Source of the DNA: Labia minor
Taxonomy: Eukaryota; Arthropoda; Insecta; Dermaptera; Spongiphoridae
Assembly (NCBI GenBank): GCA_963082975.1
Contig: OY720349.1
Coordinates: forward strand, 49,457,962 to 49,521,961
Direction: 5' to 3'
DNA length: 64,000 bases
Under the pieces are notes generated by a model. That model was not told the DNA's origin. It ran no database searches and saw only the letters and a list, made by a program, of their open reading frames with translations. Below are positions 58,269-64,000 of the stretch, piece by piece. The position numbers and the translations under genes are program-made. Positions within the stretch are counted from its first letter, which is position 1. The number at the start of each line of letters is the position of its first letter.

Positions 58269-60738
58269 ATGTCTAAATACACAAAACAAGTAATTAATTT
58301 TTTATTTTGATTAAATTCTAATTAAATTTAAATAATATCAATTTTCAGATTCTAAGACAATTTCTTATGCCATCAGTTGTATTTTTACATGCAGCTTCAA
58401 ATGAAGTTTCTGATCAAAAAGTGAAACGAAGTGAATTACCAATATATCCAGAATCTTCAAAATGTCATACTAAGTAATATCAAATTTTTTAATATTTATT
58501 CTAATTATAATATTAAGATTTACTATAGTAGATAAATTATTTTGTAAGAAGAAAATGTTTCTATTATAAATTTTTTTTATAAATTAACATTTTTATGAGA
58601 TTCATCACAAAAAAATATTCTTTAAATAGATTTATAGAGTTTTTCTAATTTCTATTTAACTTTTCTAACTATAATTAGTTAAATTTATTTTCAAGATATA
58701 TATTAATTTATTATAGTTTTTGTACATATCAACACATCTAACTTTATTCATCTTTTTTTATTAGAAATCAAATTTCAAATGAACCAGATTCAGATGGATT
58801 ACTTTTTAAAGGAATTAGTTCGGCTAGAAAAGAAATAACTGGGTATTATGATACTTATAAAAAATGCAAAGATGATATAACCGATCAAGCGTCAAAAGGA
58901 ACTGCAAAAGTGATGGGTATTTTTTTTATTCTATTTTTAAAATATTTTTAAATCACAGTATATTTATTTACTGATAACTCTATAAAGTTGGTTCTATTGT
59001 TTAATTTGTTTTAGAAAATAAAATATGTTTTGACAATTTAAAATTTTAATAGAACCACTTCCCATTATAGAATGAAAATTTTGCCAAGTAGCAAGTAATT
59101 ATGAAGAATATAAAAATCATATTCCTCACATTTTACTGGCTATTTCTATCCAATTTTCTAATACCTTCCATTATCTATCTATCCTAATTCATTCATACTT
59201 GGAAGTTCTTTTAATCCTAAAAGCCACATTCCTTTAGATTTTAGATCATAGGTTCCCAAACTTTTTTGTGTCGTAAACCCCTTGCGTAGACCCTCTAAAT
59301 TGATTTTGATTTTTATAAAAATAATTTTACCTTTATTTAGAGCCTTATTGAAAAATCAAAAATGTTTCAATAGCCATGTCGGAAAAACGATTTACCTTTT
59401 TTTTAGAGCTGGGAAAACACGTGGACCCCATAGACCCCCGTAGACCCCCAAATTTGTTATTCGCTGCCGTGAACCCCCTGGAGGTTGAAATAGACCCCGG
59501 GGGTCTATATATACCACTTTGGGAACCTATGCTTTAGATTATTCAATAAATAGACTAGAATTTAATTATTCTATTAATTATAATATTTTCTATATCTATT
59601 ATTTTTATAGTTAATTCTGGTTAATTAATTTATATAGATAAAAAAGGATGCGTTGAAGGTGAACAAGGCTCTTGTGGAGGTGTACCTCCATTTACCTCTA
59701 ATATACCAATCGATTTTTCCGGTCATCCTTGTTGTACAGGACGAATGCATTATCCTAGAAAATTTAGTCAACCCGCATGTGAAAAAAGTATAGAAAAAGG
59801 AAGCGGTGAAGGGAACAAAGACATTGTAGAAAGTCCTTGTATTAAAAACTCACAAACTAATAATAAGGAAAAGAAACAAAAAAAATGTTGCACACCTATA
59901 ATAAAGAAGGAAGTGGAAAAAAAACCTGGTCCTAAAAAATATCCTTGTCCTCCAAATTCATCAAAAAAAGAAAAAGAAAATTAAAAAACGAAAAATTATA
60001 AAATTTAAATAAAAAGTTAAACAACATGTAGATAGCTTACATATTTATAAATAAAATGCTCAATTCTAATTTAAATTCTCATATTTATTTACTTATTATG
60101 ATAACTGGTCGAAATATATAATATATGAATTTAATTAAAATACTAGACCAGTCATTTAGACAGCTCTTATTTTTTATTTGTCTATTCTTATGAAATATAA
60201 AATTAATGTGTATATACTTTTTTGGAAAACAATGTAAGTAATATTAAAGAATTCTTATACATAATTAATATTTTATGTTATATTAGTTCTAATTAAATAA
60301 TTAACTTATATAATACTTTTTCCAGTTTTAATCATTATCTATATTCTTCTTTTGTAGAAATGATCTCATATATTCAAGATGATAAACATGAAGATGTTCG
60401 CATGGCAGCAGTAGGTCTAGGAGCACTCACTGGCATTGTATTTGGACTTCGGGGTGGAAAGATCAAGAAATTTGTTTATATGTTAATTGGCGCTGGAACT
60501 GCAAGTGCAATTTGTTATCCAAAACAAAGTTTGGAAGTAGCTGAAGAAGCAGTTGAATATGTCGATCAATATGTTAATATTGCTTATAATTTCGTTATGG
60601 GAGGTAAAAAATAATTTTATTTATATGATAAAATTTAAACAAAATATATAATAATAAATTGATATTTTTTTAGTTAAACTAGAAGATTATTTTTCATCGG
60701 GCAATAAGAAAGAAAATCTACCACAAGAAAAAAAATAG
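58269..60738 (+). CDS. MICOS complex subunit, APOO/MIC26-MIC27 family
   Basis: Shapes crista junctions in the mitochondrial inner membrane as part of MICOS. Exons are 58269-58289, 58349-58473, 58765-58916, 60358-60603 and 60674-60738. All have GT/AG borders and matching phases, giving 202 residues, close to APOO relatives (about 200-270). The first exon encodes MSKYTKQ and is joined by a 59-bp intron; an alternative start is the ATG at 58367 (MPSVVFLHAA), matching the family's N-terminus. Then follow VKRSELPIYPE (the family's xxELPIY motif, about residues 26-36) and an amphipathic stretch to residue 99. Two membrane segments lie at about 115-130 (MAAVGLGALTGIVFGL) and 138-153, joined by RGGKIKK, with the typical CYPKQS after the second. 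The long third intron holds a hAT MITE and an alternative terminal exon. The tail faces the ionotropic receptor gene. Confidence 0.85.
59247..59531. mobile_element. hAT-like MITE in an intron (family E)
   Basis: CATAGGTTCCCAAACTTTTT and CACTTTGGGAACCTATG are inverted ends. The flanks TTTTAGAT (59239-59246) and CTTTAGAT (59532-59539) match at 7 of 8 bases. A related end starts the window. An old LINE L 3' fragment (about 59165-59240) lies directly to the left. Confidence 0.85.
59638..59984 (+). CDS. Candidate alternative last exon: Cys/Lys-rich tail
   Basis: Lies in the third intron of the APOO-like gene. The acceptor ATATAG at 59632-59637 follows T/A-rich sequence. With the single G left by the upstream donor (58916), it reads GAT AAA AAA GGA TGC and stays open for 115 codons to a TAA at 59982. 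AATAAA-type motifs follow within about 70 bp. The peptide has nine cysteines (GCVEGEQGSC, GHPCCTG, KKCCTP, KYPCPPN) and is strongly basic, with no membrane segment. It would produce a 214-residue isoform keeping residues 1-99 but lacking both membrane segments. It could instead be the last exon of a separate overlapping gene. I recognise no family; Cys/Lys/Pro-rich tails of this style occur in some testis and structural proteins. Confidence 0.55.
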
Positions 60739-61471
60739 ACCTGTAAATTCAATTTTATAATATTAAAAATATTTTAAATTAGATATTTCTTTTTCCTCTT
60801 CTAAGCATTATTTTAATTTATTTAGAAATAAGTAAATATATAAAAAATTTTAATTAATAATTATTTATTTTTATTGTTTCAGATATTATTTGGAATACAT
60901 ATATAGAAAAAAAATTTTACATTTTGAAACATGGTTTTCTCAAAAGGGTGTTTTATTTTTTGATTATCTATTAGTAAAATAATATAAATTGAAAGCAAAT
61001 GAAATATTTATTTTACAGATTTTAATATTAAATTATCATCATTATTTATGCTTTTATTATAGCCACTGTTGATTTGTTTATAATTTATTTATAATATTAA
61101 AATAATTTTAATTCAAAAATCCGTCTTTAATTTCAATTGGTTAAAAAAACTAAATAAAAATGCAAATATAAAAATTAATGTATTGATATAATTGTTAAGA
61201 TTGTTTAAATAATGAAAAACAAAAAAGAAAATCACAAAATTAAAGATGACCTTAAAGTTATCATAAACGTTCATTTAGTCTATAATGTAAATTATTCTAA
61301 CATGAAAATCTCTATTAATTAATAATTTAAATATTATTTAAAAAAATTAAATCGATCTAAATTTAATATTTATTTTTTAGGAGAATCAAAGTAAACTATT
61401 ACTATAAACTACTATTATTATTTTATTACTTATTATTTTTTCGAAGAGAAATAAAGATATTTTCTCTTTCT
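60739..61471. other. Shared 3' intergenic gap between convergent genes
   Basis: 733 bp of A/T-rich sequence between the stop codons of the APOO-like gene and the ionotropic receptor. On the minus strand, AATAAA lies 45-50 bp past the receptor stop (plus 61422-61427), a plausible polyadenylation signal. Confidence 0.6.
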
Positions 61472-64000
61472 TTATAATTTTTCTAAAATTAGACAAATTA
61501 GTGAAAGAAACATTCCACCAATTAAAATTAAATATGGAAAAACTATTTGTTCTATAGTTATAGAATTGACAGAATTATCTTCTTGTATTTTCACTTGCCT
61601 ATAGAATCTGTTACGATGAAAAACTAATCTTCCCGATTCATATAAACGTAACATCCACCAATCAAGTGCATCAGCTAAGATAAAATCTTTTCGTAAAACC
61701 AATCCTGCTCGAGATCTGAGAAGTAGATTAGCATACATTATAACTTTTAATAAGAATTACTTTTTATATATTATAATTATTATTAATGATACCATTATTT
61801 TAAAAATGTAAACAAAAAATTACTAAATGAAATTAAAAAATTGTTGATTTATTTAATTCTTCTTTTATAAGTAATATTTTGTCATTTGCTGGCTATCCCA
61901 AGTAAGACGAATTTTATCTCACTTGCAATTGATTCATTTTTCAATTATATCTTAATTATAAAAATCGTTTAAATAATTTTTTTTTTATTTTTATTTCTCA
62001 CTTAGTTATTTTCACTTGGGCAATTATTTTGTTATAAAGCAGGATTATCTTATAATTATGTTATTGAATGAAAGAACCTTTCATTTTATGAATATTTCAC
62101 TCTATCTTTTAAATTTTTTGGATTTCCTTTGGAATACAAATATGTTTGTTTTGGTTTACTAGTATATATTATAGCTGTGCCAAGCTTAATTGCAATCTGT
62201 TAGTTCATGTTAATTTATATTGGTATTCCACAAAATATTCACACATATACACATTAAATTGTAGAAATATAGAAATATTTTATTATAATGATAATTACCT
62301 AAAATAATAAGGACCCAGTGCAACAAATTTACATGGAACGATATTTCGAACTAATGGATAATTCATAAATGCTTCGGGGGATAAAATTCCAGTTTTTCCA
62401 GTGCACATCCATTCAAAACATTGTCTAACTTCACAAAGGGTTTTTAATCCAAATCTGTAAAAAAATAATAATTTATAAATAGGTATATTTAAAGAACCAT
62501 AGCAAATAAGTTTACTTTAATATTCATTTAGTTTTATTTAATTTTTCTCAAATAATTTAATTAAAATCCTAGAGTAGGAAACATTTAGTAGAGTGCACAA
62601 GTTAGTTCTTTCGATCTGGAAAAAATCCCATTAGAATAGTAAGAAACAATTATTTTCCTACTTTTTAAAACTGACTGTAATAACTACAAGGGAATTACTC
62701 TTTGGGCTACATCGTATAAGATTCTATCGCATATTATTTTGTTAAAATCACGACCATATTTTGGAAAAGAGATGGGGCTTGAAATAAATAGTGCTAAAAC
62801 AAAATACTTAATATCAGAGTGGGATATTATCAAGACACAAAATCTTAACATACTAAACAGAATTCGAAAATGTAGAAAAACTTAGGTTCGGTAATCACGA
62901 AGGATAATCATTTTCGGGAAGAATTTAAATCTAGGTTGCAATCGGGTAATCATGCAGTAAAGGGGCCTATCTCGTCAAAATTATTATCAAGGGGGATCAA
63001 AATTTAAATATATAAAACAATTATTTTGTAGGTTGTATTATATGACTGTGAGGCTTGGTCTATGACCTTAGGAGATGAGAGTAGATTTAGAGTATTTGTA
63101 TCTTTGTATCATTTATTGGCCAAAGAATAATCAGGTCACCGGGGAATGGCGGAGACTGCATAACGATGAATTGCATGACCTCTATGCATCTCCAGATATA
63201 GTTAGAGTAAAATCGAGAAGGTTGCGAAGGGCAGGAATGGGAGACTGGTGAAAAATATATTTGTGGGGATATTGGGAAGTGACCGATAGGAAAACCAAGG
63301 AAGCGGTGGGCGGACAATGTAGGAAGGGACGTAAGAGAGATGGGAGAAAATAGGAGTTGGATGGGTGTAGCTCAGGATAGGAATGCTTGAAGAAATGTGG
63401 TTGCTATGGCCAAGAATTTTCGTAGAGCGACAGAGATAGATAGATAGAATTTAATACCTGTTTGTATATATGTAATTCATCTTCCAAAGCATAAAAATAA
63501 TTAAATTTCCACAATAAACATATTTGAATACCTTGCTCTAAGATTTTTCATAATATTATTGTTGCTATCCATATATATAGAAGTGAGTCGTGTTCCTTTA
63601 AAAATCCCCATGTGATATTCATTTGATGAAGAAACCATTTCTTCAAAAGTTGAGGGCGGCTGAGGACTAATTCGTGTTGTTAAAGCAGCCATAAGACCTA
63701 TTAGTATAAAAATATAAAATAATGTGTTGGAAAAAATTATTTTATATGGGTCTTTATTAATACCTGAACAGTAGAATTGAATAAACAGCCATCCAAGAAT
63801 CACTACTAATAAGGAAAATAAAGCAGCTGTTTGAGCTTTATTTGCTCTAGGAATAAGTTTAGGACCTTGTCCAGAAATGGAAGCTATGAAAAAAAGAATT
63901 CCCAAAATCCAATCATGTCCATTATAGAAACGAATAAATGTGGCTACAAATAAAAGAGCCATTACCAAGGCAATCCATAGTGATAGGGAAAAAACAGAAA
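61472..64000 (-). CDS. Ionotropic receptor (IR), C-terminal part
   Basis: A variant ionotropic glutamate receptor, in arthropods usually a chemosensory or thermo/hygrosensory cation channel of the dendritic membrane. Visible exons are 64000(continuing)-63532, 62454-62299 and 61715-61472, with phases that join exactly (A-AG|A-TT and AG|A). The first contains a membrane segment (LSLWIALVMALLFVATF), the pore region DWILGILFFIASISGQG, two more hydrophobic segments (ALFSLLVVILGWLFIQFY; LFYIFILIGLMAALTT), then the S2 half of the ligand-binding lobe (STFEEMVSSSNEYHMGIFKG). The next exon runs FGLKTLCEVRQC to KFVALGPYYF. The last has ILADALDWWMLRLYESGRLV, the family's ExG motif near the end of S2, and a final membrane helix IEQIVFPYLILIGGMFLSL. 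The true acceptor of the last exon is CTTCTCAG at 61716-61723, not the upstream in-frame ATG. The N-terminal half is outside the window, so the subtype cannot be named. Confidence 0.8.
62600..63450 (+). mobile_element. LINE family L in an intron, RT middle deleted
   Basis: DCNNYKGITLWATSYKILSH (RT fingers) is followed almost directly by KEMGLEINSAKTKYLIS, so the catalytic palm is missing. Then come GPISSKLLSRGIKI, LYDCEAWSMTLGDESRFRV and decayed frames to a 3' end AAGAATTTTCGTAGAG followed by a GATA tail (about 63431-63448). It is antisense to the receptor gene and sits wholly within its 62455-63531 intron. Confidence 0.8.

Noticed and set aside
61716-61738. ATG at 61738 as start of a small membrane protein
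   Set aside because: CTTCTCAG just inside is a better splice acceptor, and the joined sequence continues the ionotropic receptor exactly in phase.
1-64000. CRISPR arrays, prophage or operon structure
   Set aside because: The sequence is eukaryotic: spliced genes, LINEs, hAT and mariner elements. The tandem arrays are microsatellites.

Overview
The window looks like a very AT-rich, repeat-laden arthropod nuclear genome. Introns are AT-rich with GT/AG ends. One gene encodes an arthropod-type ionotropic receptor, and hAT, mariner, Jockey and other LINE fossils are dense. A crustacean such as a copepod would fit the base composition and repeat load, but that narrower placement is a guess.

The first 47.7 kb holds no gene I can support. 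It is a patchwork of dispersed repeats separated by short, less AT-rich islands of unique sequence, which could be regulatory. Two dispersed families dominate and are called A and B here. Each is about 0.5-0.65 kb. Each starts with a 10-11 base motif whose inverted copy lies just inside the other end, followed by a small hairpin, and copies sit in T-runs without target duplication. This asymmetric design resembles non-autonomous Helentron-type rolling-circle elements (the DINE-1/HINE type). A copy of A lies inside a B, and a copy of B lies inside an A. Also present are hAT-like MITEs with 8-bp target duplications, a TA-flanked MITE with 23-bp perfect inverted ends, two mariner remnants, a long-TIR element, a tRNA-derived SINE head, and many LINE pieces.

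From 47.7 kb onward there are three genes. (1) A six-exon minus-strand gene at 47.7-50.6 kb encodes a basic 278-residue protein I do not recognise. (2) A plus-strand gene at 58.3-60.7 kb encodes a MICOS subunit of the APOO/MIC26-MIC27 family (202 residues, mitochondrial inner-membrane crista junctions). (3) A minus-strand gene from 61.5 kb to beyond the window end encodes the C-terminal half of an ionotropic receptor. The last two are convergent, with stop codons 733 bp apart. Between genes 1 and 2 lies a nest: a family A copy split by a solo LTR, itself split by a THAP-type DNA transposon remnant, followed by a Jockey-type LINE that has lost its reverse-transcriptase core.

The most interesting gene-level observation is inside the APOO-like gene. 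Between its third and fourth coding exons lies a 347-bp exon with its own acceptor, the right splice phase, a stop and nearby AATAAA motifs. Used as an alternative last exon, it would replace both membrane segments with a lysine-rich tail holding nine cysteines.
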